The notes under the pieces were generated by a model. That model did not search any database. It was not told the DNA's origin and saw only the letters and a program-made list of their open reading frames with translations. Both the position numbers and the translations under genes were made by a program. Positions 1 through 10,310 of a stretch of DNA of 64,000 nucleotides are shown piece after piece. The stretch's first letter is position 1. Every line of letters begins with the position of its first letter. This DNA is from Dillenia suffruticosa (lineage: Eukaryota; Streptophyta; Magnoliopsida; Dilleniales; Dilleniaceae): assembly GCA_033439265.1 (NCBI GenBank), contig JAVTVX010000016.1, positions 23,809,201 through 23,873,200 on the forward strand, given 5' to 3'.

Positions 1-1019
1 AATATTACTATTTTATTGTAATTACATATTAAATGTTACTATATATTATTATCTGTTAATTGAACTATTGTGATTAATTTAATAGTAAATGTTACTATCA
101 TTTTATCATAAGAGAAAAAGTTTTACTATTTTTTATATCCGTTTTTATAATAGTAAATGTTACTAAAATATAGTAAATGTGACTATATTTTATTGTGGAT
201 ATATAGTAAATGTTACTATATGTTATTATCTGTTAATTTGGCTATTATGGTTAGCTTAATAGTAAATGTTATTATGGAGTTCTCGTTGAAATACTGAAAT
301 TGAAATGTTAAAATTGTATATTATTAAATTAAATGTGAATTAAAATAAATTAATGTTAAAACCGATGGTTCATGCCTCATGCCGGCGGTTCATTGTAGTT
401 TTTATAGTAAATGTTATTATATTTTATTGAAATTATATAGTAAATGTTATTATATGTTATTATCTGTTAATTGAACTGTTGTGGTTAATTTAATAGTAAA
501 TGTTACTATCATTTTATCATGAAAGAAATAAATTTACTATATTTTACATCGGTTATTATAATAGTAAATGTTACTAAAATATAGTAAATGTTACTATATT
601 TTGTTGAAATTATATAGTAAATGTTATTATATGCTATTATCTGTTAATTTGACTATCGTAGTTAGTTTAATAGTAAATATTATTATGGAGTTTTCATTGA
701 AATGTTAAAATGATATATTATTAAATTAAATATAAATTAAAATAAATTAATATTAAAACCGGCAGTTCATACTTCATGCCGACGGTTTATTGTAGTTTTT
801 ATAATAAATGTTACTATATTTTATTGTGATTACATAGTAAAAATTAATATATGTTATTATCTGTTAATTGTACTATTGCGGTTAGTTTAATAGTAAATGT
901 TACTATCCTTTTGAAACAAATAAATTTATTATCTTTGGCATCCGTTATTATAATAGTAGTTATTACTATTTTATAGGAAATATTACTATATTTTATTATG
1001 GTTATATAGTAAATGTTAC
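1..1019. repeat. AT-rich tandem repeat, unit about 396 bp
   Basis: The stretch is filled with variants of ATAGTAAATGTTACTAT, a near-palindrome, separated by AT-rich spacers. A larger unit is visible: the segment with 'ttcatgcc..catgccggcggtt' near 361-400 recurs near 757-796, giving a period of about 396 bp, and a third unit begins after 800. No coding potential is seen. The array runs off the left edge of the window. Confidence 0.75.
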
Positions 1020-1275
1020 TGTCATGCGTGTTCACGTTTAGACGATTGTGCTGTGGAGGCAAGAGCGGCTGTGCCGCTCGTGCAATATGCATGCGTGGAT
1101 ACACCTGGACGGCTGTGTCGCTCATGCAATAATGCATGTGTAGGTACGCCTGGATGGCTGTACCGCGGAATCTAGCATGGTTGTGCCGTGCATGCGATAA
1201 TACATGCATATGCATGCCTGGACAGCTATACCGCGGGTGGTGATACGGCTGTACCGTGCAGGCATTATCATGCAT
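1020..1275. repeat. GC-rich minisatellite 1 (CGGCTGTGCCG core)
   Basis: This GC-rich block sits abruptly inside AT-rich DNA. It consists of imperfect units of roughly 60-66 bp built from CGGCTGT(A/G)CCGC, then TGCAATAATGCATGC-like sequence, then a CCTGGACGG-like link. The core is an imperfect palindrome (CGG..CCG) and the linker carries ATGCATGC. Related blocks lie at 7836-8150 and 12866-13240. The open frame across it on the minus strand is a by-product of the repeat. Confidence 0.7.
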
Positions 1276-1285
1276 GGTTTTGAAA

Positions 1286-1530
1286 ATTAAATTATGCCAA
1301 TAGCCACATGGCTAGAGGAAGCCTCGCATCTTTAGCAAAGTCCAAGTTATTTGGTTTAAGTGCTAACAATTTCTTCTCAACAACAGCATACTCAACTAAG
1401 GAGCCAAATTGCTTGGGATGCTTCAATGCTTTCTCACTGATATCACCATACAATTCATTGCCAACTTTTAGTTCCTTCACTTGACTGGCCACCTTTACCA
1501 TCACACCAGCAATATAAATGCCTAGAACAG
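1286..1530 (-). pseudogene. Fragment of an alkenal/quinone oxidoreductase-like (MDR family) gene
   Basis: The minus-strand frame at 1292-1504 matches what I recall of the N-terminal GroES-like part of plant NADPH-dependent 2-alkenal or 2-methylene-furan-3-one reductases. It reads VKVASQVKELKVGNELYGDI, then EKALKHPKQFGSLVEYAVVE and LLALKPNNLDFA, ending in PLA. A degraded '..AGV' lead-in extends to about 1530. The complete enzyme has over 300 residues and a Rossmann NADPH-binding domain. Here only about 75 residues remain: the frame is lost on both sides, no NADPH-binding part is present, and AT-rich repeats flank it. I read it as a dispersed, dead gene fragment, perhaps a captured or retained exon. 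The family call is from recalled conservation. Confidence 0.65.
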
Positions 1531-2504
1531 TTTATAGCACAACAAGAGTTGTTACAATGCTTGAAATTGGCAACTAACTCAAGATTTGGTATAAGGAAGA
1601 TTGCATAAAGAGTTATATTGCGATACTTCTCATGTTAAATGAAATATGGTTTTATAATTCCTCCATAAATAGCACCAAACAAAATATTGAAAAATGAAAA
1701 CATATATTGCAACTGACGGCTCATTATAGGATAGAAGTGTTGTTGATTAACAACCATAAATGGGACAATCCAAAACCTTTTTAGTGAACATCACTATGAC
1801 AATTTTCACTTTAAATCATACATCAATTATTGCATAGAGACTGAAATAGAAATCATATTTTCCTTGGAGACTTAACCCCGCGTATAAAATTTCATATTTC
1901 CGTTTGAATCCTTCCCCGCAAACAAAAACTAAGAAAATGTAGTTAGCCATAAAAGAAATGATCAATGATTAGTTAATCATAAAAGAAATGAATGATGCAA
2001 CTAAAATATAGACGAAAATGGTGGTTTATTTATAACAAATGTGAATATAAGAAAAAGAAAATGGGGAAGCAGATTTGACCTTTGAAAGACCCTAAACATT
2101 GACTCGCAAGCGGGGAGAAAGAGTGTGTTTGTAGAGACCAACAAAAAAAACAGAACAGACAATCGAAAAACAAAGAAAAAATTGTTCCGTTGAGATAAAT
2201 CACAGTTACGGACATGAGAGAGAAAAAATATGTAACAGAACATAATCAAAGAACAAATTGAAGAGGAGAAAATATAGTGAGATCTAAATCGACGAAGAAA
2301 CCATCAGATCAATGCTTCGGAGAAAAGATCAAAAGAAAGGTGGAGAAGAAAAGAAAGAGGGAGAGAAGATGAACCTATGAGATGGGCCGAAGATAGAAAA
2401 ACCTTCGTCAATTTGTACGGAGACGAGTTGTCCTTTGTCGATTTGTGTGAGACGAGTGGTTGTCCTAGCAGCTGATAAAGGGGCCGATGGTAAATGGCGC
2501 ATTT
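1531..2504. other. Intergenic, nothing recognised
   Basis: Mixed AT-rich DNA without repeats or convincing coding sequence. Short open frames around 2001-2250 are hydrophobic or low-complexity and overlap each other in different frames. Confidence 0.5.
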
Positions 2505-2610
2505 TTTGTAATGCGTCCTCCCATTTCCTCCTCCTCTTTCGTATTTGGTGCTATTTCTTGGCGCCAAATAAGGAGGCGCCAAAAGTTTGGCACTAATACT
2601 ATTAAGTATT
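2505..2610 (+). repeat. Left copy of an inverted repeat carrying GGCGCCAA motifs
   Basis: The sequence CCTCCTCCTCTTT..TTTGGTGCTATTTCTT..GGCGCCAA..TTTGGCACTA is matched in reverse complement at about 7440-7570. The two arms face each other across 2700-7400. This suggests the ends of one nonautonomous DNA transposon, about 2 kb long once the later solo LTR at 4326-7252 is subtracted. Exact termini and target duplication were not resolved. Confidence 0.45.
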
Positions 2611-2699
2611 GGTTTTGTTGAATATTTAGATTTTGCCACATTCAAGAAAATATTCTCTATTAATTAATCATTCACCTTCTTTCATTTGCTCTTTATTTC

Positions 2700-3640
2700 A
2701 TTTACTTCTCTCTTCTCATATTTCATTTATTTCTCTACTTTATTTTTGCAATGGTTAAGAGATGAATATATTTTTATATTTTTAATCACTCTATTTTCAT
2801 TCTTCTTTTTCGTATCATATATTGTGATGTGGTATGGTAACAAATGGTAAGAAATAGTAATAACAACTACTTCATCTTCCTACAAATGGTAAGAATTACT
2901 TTTATTCTCTATTTATATTGTAATATGGTAACAATGGTAAAATGTGATAACAAGTGATTTATAACAAATAACAAATATAAACTCCACTTATACTTTTATT
3001 ATACTAACAAAGAATAAATGGACGTAATAACTGGTAAAACAATAATTATATAAAATTTGTATAATATAATATAATCACAAATGGTAACAAATATTTTGTA
3101 ACCAAAAATGGTAAAAAAATGGTAACCATGGTAACATAGTAATAAATGTATATCAACTAATAAATGGCAATAAGTTATATTGTTTCATAATATAAATTTA
3201 TAAATTTATTATAATTATGATTATCAATTTTATTTGATTAACATTATATTTCTATAATTTAATATTATTATCCTATACAACTTAATTAATTATCAATATT
3301 AATATTACTAAATAATACTACTTACTAATTTCAATTATCATGTTCTATTACTAATATCAAATAATTACTAATTTCAAATTATAACACTATATTATCTGAT
3401 AATTAGTCAATGAATTTTCAAAACTATAATACCATATTATATAAATTGATAATATTAATAATTTTATACTATTTAAATTAATAATATTAATAATTTTATA
3501 TTGAATTGTCATCTGATTAATCAAATGGACATAATTAATATAACATAGAGTTTGTGGTAAGGACCATACAGACATACGCAATATAGCTATATAGTAAATG
3601 TAGTAATAGTAAGGTAATAAGTAGTAAAAGTTATATGAAA
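2700..3640. repeat. AT-rich repeats related to the 9-12 kb satellite block
   Basis: 2820-3160 is rich in 'ggtaacaaatggtaa' words and resembles 9110-9300. 3170-3400 (with the stretch 'ttgtttcataatataaatt') recurs almost unchanged near 10,695-10,890 and 11,870-12,090, so three dispersed copies of one AT-rich segment exist in the first 12 kb. No gene is seen. Confidence 0.65.
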
Positions 3641-3879
3641 TGAAGTGTAGTAAGTGATTTTTTTAACCGGAAAAAATGTAGCGGTATTGATTAAAAATAT
3701 AAAAAAATTGAGGAGGGAAAAAAAGCCCTAGTATAAAAAAAACAAAGAAATTAAGAAGGTAGGAAAAAAAAAGCAAATGAAAAAATTGGCGGATTTTGAA
3801 AATGTTACATTACATTTATGACTAAAACAAAAAATTAGAAAAAAATTAGAACTGTAATGAAAATAAAAAATGATAAAAT

Positions 3880-4240
3880 GTAATAGTTGTATGCTAACAC
3901 TTATTATGATAACACTTACCATGCATGATAACACTTACCTGTTGTATGATAACACTTATTATGATAATATCTACCATGCATGATAAGACTTACCACAAAA
4001 TAAATTGCGAGCTTATCATGTATGATAACACTTACTTATTGTATGATAATACTTACCATGATAATACCTATCATGCATGATAAGACTTACCACAAAATAA
4101 TTTACAAACTCGTTATGCATGATAACACTTATCATAAACTTACATGATAAGAACAAACTTAGCAGAGATAGCATATGCATGTTTAGCAAATTACATGAAC
4201 TTATCATGATAACAACTATTAACGACGCTAATGAAATTAC
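3880..4240. repeat. Tandem repeat of TGATAACACTTACC / CCATGCATGATAA words, about 97-bp unit
   Basis: The segment TGATAAGACTTACCACAAAA occurs at 3981 and again at 4078, a 97-bp period. Shorter internal repeats of 'tgataacactta' and 'catgcatga' surround it. It is AT-rich and non-coding. Confidence 0.6.
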
Positions 4241-4339
4241 CATACCAAATTACGGGATAACCTATATTCCTATTCTATCTCTCTCTTCTCAAATCTTTAA
4301 CTTTGTCTTACTACTTTATATTTTATGTAACACCAAGCC

Positions 4340-4370
<31 letters not shown>

Positions 4371-4847
4371 GAGAGCCAAAACGCAGCGTTTTGGCCCTCC
4401 CCCAATTGAATTAGGGCTAAAGCCCTAATTCTTCTATCTCTCTCTCTCTCTCTCTCCCTCTCTCCGCCGACCCTTCGTCTCCCTCCCCCACCGCGGCGCT
4501 GCTCTTCCCCCGCGAGCTCCGCCGGCATCTCCTTCTCCTTCACCTTCTTCTCCTTCTTCTTCTTCTTCTTCTTCTTCTTCTTCTCCTCCTTCTTCTTCCC
4601 TCTCAGTTTCTCTCTCTCCCTTCGCGATCCCTCTCGCGATCGCTCTCTCTTCGTTGTTCTCTGCCCTCCTCCGCGCGCCACCGCGCGACCCGCTTCCCTG
4701 CACAATCGCACCACCCGCGACCTTCCGCAGGCACCACCACCACAGCAACAGTGATTCCCTCCCTCGTGCGAGCGCGCGATCAACCGAGCACGCCGTAGCG
4801 CGAGCGCGACTGCTCGCGAGCGTGCGACCCTTCTTGCGCGAGCGTGA

Positions 4848-5240
4848 GCCCGAGTGCGCCTCAGCCTACGCGGTCCTTGCCCCAGCGTGCACGGGCGCGC
4901 GACCCAGAGCACGAGCGCGCGGGGCCCAGCGCACGAGCGCGCGGGGCCCAGCGCACGAGCGCGCAGCAGTGCGCGAGCGCACGCGAGCCAGGGCAGCGGA
5001 CGGGCGCGCACCAGCGCACGGGCCCACCAGCCGCAGGCCCGCCAGCCTGCAGGCCCACCAGCCGTAGGCCCACCAGCTGCAGGCCCGCCAGCTGCAGGCC
5101 CGCCAGCTGCAGGCCCGCCAGCCTGCAGGCCCACCAGCGCACGGGCCCACCAGCCCGCAGGCCCATCAGCCGCCAGCCCGCCAGCCCACTGGCCCGCGAA
5201 CCCACGAGCCCACTGTAGCCCGCGAGCCCGCGACGGCCCG
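4848..5240. repeat. GC-rich minisatellite inside the solo LTR
   Basis: 4890-4990 repeats GCGCACGAGCGCGC-like words. 5020-5200 repeats a unit of about 15 bp, CAGGCCCGCCAGCTG, with variants. Long open frames occur on both strands in several phases (Gly/Ala/Pro-rich), which is the signature of a repeat, not of a gene. Confidence 0.8.
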
Positions 5241-5954
5241 TGACGGCTCGTGAGCCCGTGACAGCCCACGAACCTCCACGCAGGTAAATGACTTAGGGTT
5301 TTGCTTTTGATCTAAATGTTTAGATCTAACAAATAAATTTTGTTTTGATAGGAAACCCTACAGACTTTGGAGTGGCCGAAGCGACTTTCGGACGAGACTC
5401 GGCGCTTTGAGAAAACCCTAGGTGAGGAGATTTCGGCTTTAATTGATAAATTGGATGAATCTAGGATTGAATCTAAGATGAAAGGTTCTGTATATGTTTA
5501 GAGTGTAAGTGGAATGCGAATAGAATACAAATTATGAAATGATTATATATGAATTGAAGGTTAAGTATAGAATGTTACAGAAATTTGATGATCTGATTAG
5601 GTTGATCTTTTTGGAGACTCGAGAAAGCAGATCAGATTTGATTGGTTTTGAAAATAGGGAGTGACCACCCTCCCTATAACTGTGAGTGGGACTTTGACAT
5701 TCGCTATTGATTGAAAACCATGTTTCAAAAATATCTTTTAAATGACATGTTTCTGCAAATGTATGATTGTTAGACCTTTCCAATATTTGATGAAATGTTT
5801 TGTGACCTTTGGAGTGTCTTAACTGCCGACTTTATTGATATGCATCCATGAGTTTTGATAAATGTATATTGTGCCACATTTTCGACATATTGATATGTTT
5901 TGATATTTCCACTGCATTTGGCACATGGTTTTAAATGGATTTACTTACACATTT

Positions 5955-6126
5955 GGGCTGTATGCCTGGCCGACTTTATGATATTATGTTTTGGGCTGTA
6001 TGCCCGGCCGACTTTATGATATTATGTTTTGGGCTGTATGCCCGGCCGACGTTATGATATTATGCATGGGGCTATATGCCCGGCCGACTGGTGATGGGAT
6101 GCATGGGGCTACGTGCCCGGCCGATA
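5955..6126 (+). repeat. 38-bp tandem array (GGGCTGTATGCCCGGCCGAC)
   Basis: Copies start at 5955, 5993 and 6031 (exact 38-bp spacing), then degenerate copies at about 6068 and 6104. Each has the motif GGGCTRTATGCCCGGCCGA followed by a TTTATGATATTATG-like tail. It lies within the solo LTR. Confidence 0.8.
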
Positions 6127-7257
6127 TGATATTGTGATCCGTAGCTACGAAGGACATCTGGTAGAGGCACCCCTTGTGCCCGGATACGCTTCGGCTGGAG
6201 GTATCCGCCAGATCGTCGTGTGTATGGGTGCCCCAGGTTGACCATCATCGGAGAGGACGTTGAGTACGGCTCCGTCTAGCACCAGGCAGGGGCACCATAC
6301 ACGGCCGACTAGTTATATGTACATTATTATTATTTACAGGCTAGTTGGGGTAGTCTGTGGCCAACATTGGGGTAGAGAGCCATTCTTTAATACTTGCATT
6401 TGGAAAAACCCCCAATGCGCCGTTCTTGGTCGAGGTAGACCATTGCCGGGAATATTTCATTGGCCGGCTCTTCATGACATTGATGTGAATATTGGATGCA
6501 TATCTTGCTTTTTGATGTGTGCGTGTGATATATGATTTTGGAAATAACATGATTAGTTTGCACACTGTGGATATTTTCTTATCTTATGCTTTGACACTCC
6601 AAGTTCACCTTCGATATTGATAGTATGATGTCAATCCCCTCACTTACTGAGTATCCTCCCATAGATACTCATCCCTCACTTTCTTTCCCACAGGATTAGT
6701 GTTGGAACGAGGAGATGCCACTGGGCTTGGGTATGGATGTTTTCCATCTCTTTCGCTACGATGATTGGTGATATTGTTATGTATTGGAGATTTTAGTTTG
6801 ACCATTCCATTTATTTAAATTTTTGGGATGACTGTATAAATTATGGACTTTTATTCGTGAAACTTTCGTGTTGATTATTTCATGGCATTGAGGCATTTGT
6901 AAATATTTAAAAACAACTTGGGAATTTATTTTATATATGCGTAGAATTTAAGTCCGCTCGGTGTGGCGGCTGCTCATACTCTAGTTGGGCATGACAGTAG
7001 AGGTCTGTTGCTAGGACTGTTAGAAACTTTATAGTCTTGCGTTGTTCTGGATGTTGGTTGTGGTATTTGTTGAATTTGGAGAGGTCGGGATGGCCAATTG
7101 TTTATTTTTACAGGATGAATCTCTTATACAGGTGAAATTGTAAATGGGAAACCTCCGATTTATGGGGAGGTTCTGCCCGATTTTCTGTAAAATTACAGCC
7201 GGCATCCAGGGACAACGGGCGACTGTTCACGATCCCGGTTCGGGGTGTGACATTTTA

Positions 7258-7835
7258 TTTATACTTTTTTTTTATTATTTACTAAATTAACTTTGTTTAG
7301 CAAAATTATCATCAATACCGGAGTTACCTAGGAAAGTTACTATAACAAGAACAAGTTACATGATAACAGTCAACATGATAACAAGTTAACTAGGAAATTT
7401 TTTTTAGTTGCCAATTTGATTAATGGTGCCCTAAATCTAAATCGAAGAAAATACTGGTGTCAAACTTTTTAGTGCCAATTTTGTTAGCACGAAGAAATAG
7501 CACCAAAGAGGAGGAGGGTTGAGGTTAGTGCCAAAGAGGAGGAAGAGAGGAGTTTTGGCGCCAAAAAGGGGGAAGAGAGGTGGAACTTAGTAGCCGATGA
7601 ATAGTTGTAAATTGTAAGTTGTAATTTGTAATTTGTAACGATTGTTAAGAAAAAAATTTTGTTAAGAAAAAATTTAAGTTACAATATAGAAAAAAAAAAG
7701 AAAAGAAAAAAATAGAAAAAAATAGAGTGAAGATGAGATAATGGATAAAAAGAAGAAAGGTGTAGTGAGATGAGAAAATCGAAAAAAAAAAGGAGAGTGA
7801 TAAAAACAAAACAAAACAAAAAAAAGACATGCACG
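7258..7835. repeat. AT-rich spacer with the right copy of the GGCGCCAA inverted repeat
   Basis: 7440-7570 contains AGTGCCAATTTTGTTAGCAC, GCACCAAAGAGGAGGAGG and TTTTGGCGCCAAAAAGG, the reverse complement of the arm at 2505-2610. 7600-7830 is low-complexity A-rich DNA. No gene is seen. Confidence 0.5.
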
Positions 7836-8150
7836 GCTGTACCGGGGGGGCCACACGGCTATACCGCTCAAGCAAGAGAGATGCGTGCGCATGCCTGCAC
7901 GACTATACCACAGGGGCCGCACGGCTATACCGCTCAAGCAAGAGAGATGCGTGCGCATGCCTGCATGACTATACCACGGGGGCCCGCGACGGTACCGCGC
8001 AAGCAAGAGATCATGCATGCGCGGCTATACCACAGGGGCCCGCGGCAGTACCGCGCAAGCAAGAGAGCATGCATGCGCATGCCTGCGCGGCTATGCCGCT
8101 GGAGCTACGCGACTGTACCGTGCAATCACTCTGCCTGTGCTGCGAAACCC
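7836..8150. repeat. GC-rich minisatellite 2 (CGGCTATACCGC core)
   Basis: Units of about 70-80 bp: CGGCTATACCGCTCAAGCAA, then GAGAGATGCGTGCGCATGCC, then TGCACGACTATACCAC(A/G)GGGGCC. Four or so copies are visible and the first two are nearly identical. The scheme matches blocks 1 and 3 (CGG..CCG core, CATGC linker). Open frames here are repeat-encoded. Confidence 0.75.
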
Positions 8151-8159
8151 GCATAACCC

Positions 8160-9110
8160 ATTATAATTAATATTATTATTTTAAATAATATAATCATATC
8201 AAATTATCTAAATATAAAATTATGTAATTAAAATTATGTGACAATGTAGTGATAATAATAAGATAAGAAATAAACTAACATATAGTAATATAATAGTAAT
8301 ATTTACTAATATTTGACATAATTATATAGTAATAGAGGTAAAAATTTTCTGTTAATTGTAAAACAAAAACAATGATAAAAAATGGTAAAAAGCATATAAT
8401 AATCAAAATTTCAAAAACTAAAAGTGTGAAAAAGCTGGAAAAATGATGGGTTTTGAAAAAATTGTTTCGCAGTTAAACAAAATATATATACTATAAATCC
8501 TTCCTTTTTTTTAAAATATCTAAATTTCTCATTCCCTTAAAGAACTCTTCTCCCTTAAGCCTTTCAAAATTTCTAATTCAAACAAAATTTCATTCCCATC
8601 AAATAATTTCATCCAAATATTTTCAACAAATCTCACTTAAGTTTTTTTTTTTTTTTTGAACCATGGGATGAAATAAATGAAAAATGATATTAACCACAAA
8701 GAATTAGAACCATCCGACAAACAAGTTAAGTCTGAAGAAGCATTGATTCTTATGAATTCTTATGTCTTGGTATCCTAAGCAAGGAAGGTATTTTATGTAG
8801 CTGACGAAAGACATAAATGATGACTTGTTGTAAAGCATATGAAAGTTAGATATGAATTTGACATGAGTGATGCATTGATCAATCAACATATGAATTCAGA
8901 AAGTAACCCCCCAACTCAAGTGTAGGTTTGGATTAATGTAGATGAAGATAAAGGAAATGTATTAACAGAAATGAATGATGATGAAGGAGTTGACGGAGTA
9001 GGATGGAATGCATATAGTTATGCAATGTAATTTCCTATACACATTTATCTTCTTATCTTCTGTATTTTTTTATTTTTAATCACTCTACTTTCATTTTTCT
9101 TCTTTATTGT
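8160..9110. other. AT-rich segment; 8400-8660 resembles 13,680-13,945, followed by a decayed coding-like stretch
   Basis: 8430-8660 aligns by eye with 13,720-13,940. Both have GAAAAATGA(T/C)G(G/A)GTTTTGAAAAA, a TATATATACTA TATA-like box, a C/T-rich leader and ACTCTTCTCCCT. That is promoter-like architecture ahead of a lost gene. 8870-9030 has an acidic short frame with internal stops that looks like decayed coding DNA. The family is not recognised. Confidence 0.4.
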
Positions 9111-9119
9111 GACGTGGCA

Positions 9120-10310
9120 TGGTAACAAGTGATAAAAATAGTAATAATAACTACTTCCTCTTCCTACAAATGCTAACAAATGGTAAAATTTACTTTTATT
9201 CTTTATCAATATCCTTGGTAAAAAGTGATCTATAACAAAATAACAAATATAAACTCTACGTGTACTTTTATTATAGTATAATAAAAATTAAAATTGTAAC
9301 TTTTATTCTGTATGCACACGGTAACAAGTGATAACTAACAAAGAATAAATGGTAACAAATGGTAAGAATTACTACTTTCTTTTCGTATAAATGGTAACAA
9401 ATTGAAGCAATTACTTTAATTCTGGTAACAAGAATTTTTATTATGGTAACAATGATAATAAATGGTAACAAGTGATATTGATCGAATGTAACAAGTGATA
9501 AGATAATAATTATATAAATATTATGTAATATAATATCGTAATAATGGTAACAATTGGTAACTAACGGGTGGTGTGGTAACAAGTAATAAGAATTACTACT
9601 TTTTTTTCGTACAAATGGTAACAATTACTTTAATTTCGATAACATTAATTTTTTTGATAACAATGATAATAAGTGGTAACAAGTGATTTTTGTCCAATAT
9701 AATAAGTGGTAAGACAATAATGATATAAATTTTGTATAATAGAATATCATAACAATGGTAACAATTGATAACAAGCGGGTCGCGTGGTAACAAGTAGTAA
9801 CAATTACTACTTTCTTTTCGTACAAATGGTAACAAATGGTAATAATTATTTTAATTCTGGTAACAATAATTTTTATTATGGTAACAATGATAATAAGTGG
9901 TAACAAGTGATCTTACTCCAATATAATAAGCGGTAAGACAGTAATCATATAAATTTTGTATAATATAATATCGTAACAATAGTAATAATTTGTAACAAGC
10001 GGATCGTGTGGTAACAAGTGGTAACAATTATTACTTTCTCTTCGTACAAATGGTAACAATTACTGTAATTCTGGTAACAATAATTTTTATTGTGATAACA
10101 ATGATAATAAGTGTGATCTTGGTCCAATATAAATGTAACAAGTGGTAAGACAATAATTATATAAATTTTGTATAATAGAATATCGTAATAATGGTAATAA
10201 TTGAACAATAATAAAAATTGAATAAGCAGGTCGCGTGGTAATAAGTGGTAAGAATTACTACTTCTTTTTCGTATAAATAGTAACAAATAGTAACAAATAT
10301 GGTAACAAAT
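9120..10310. repeat. Satellite-like array, unit 211-227 bp (first block)
   Basis: The landmark ACTTTCTTTTCGTACAAATGG occurs near 9371, 9597, 9808, 10,031 and 10,258, giving spacings of 226, 211, 223 and 227 bp. Each unit is dominated by GGTAACAA/GGTAAGAA words and a segment near CGGGTCGCGTGGTAACAAGT. Minus-strand open frames translate the repeat (recurring 'ICYHLYEKK') and are not genes. Confidence 0.85.

Larger units (their letters stand above)
4326..7252 (+). mobile_element. Solo LTR of a gypsy-type element, flanked by TTTTA target duplication
   Basis: The unit starts TGTAACACC and ends CGGTTCGGGGTGTGACA, the LTR end that in many plant gypsy elements directly precedes the primer site. TTTTA lies immediately on both sides (4321-4325 and 7253-7257), a perfect 5-bp target duplication. 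No primer-binding site, coding region or second LTR follows, so the element has recombined down to one LTR of 2,927 bp. Inside are CT and CTT microsatellites (4434-4590), a very GC-rich minisatellite, a 38-bp tandem array and an AACCCTA-rich probable leader (5290-5430). The flanks on both sides are the same AT-rich repeat class, as expected for an insertion into it. The exact gypsy lineage is an inference. Confidence 0.8.

Noticed and set aside
4316..5269. Long Gly/Ala/Pro-rich open frames on both strands
   Set aside because: They lie on GC-rich minisatellite and CT/CTT repeats inside a solo LTR. Several frames are open at once, which is a composition effect.
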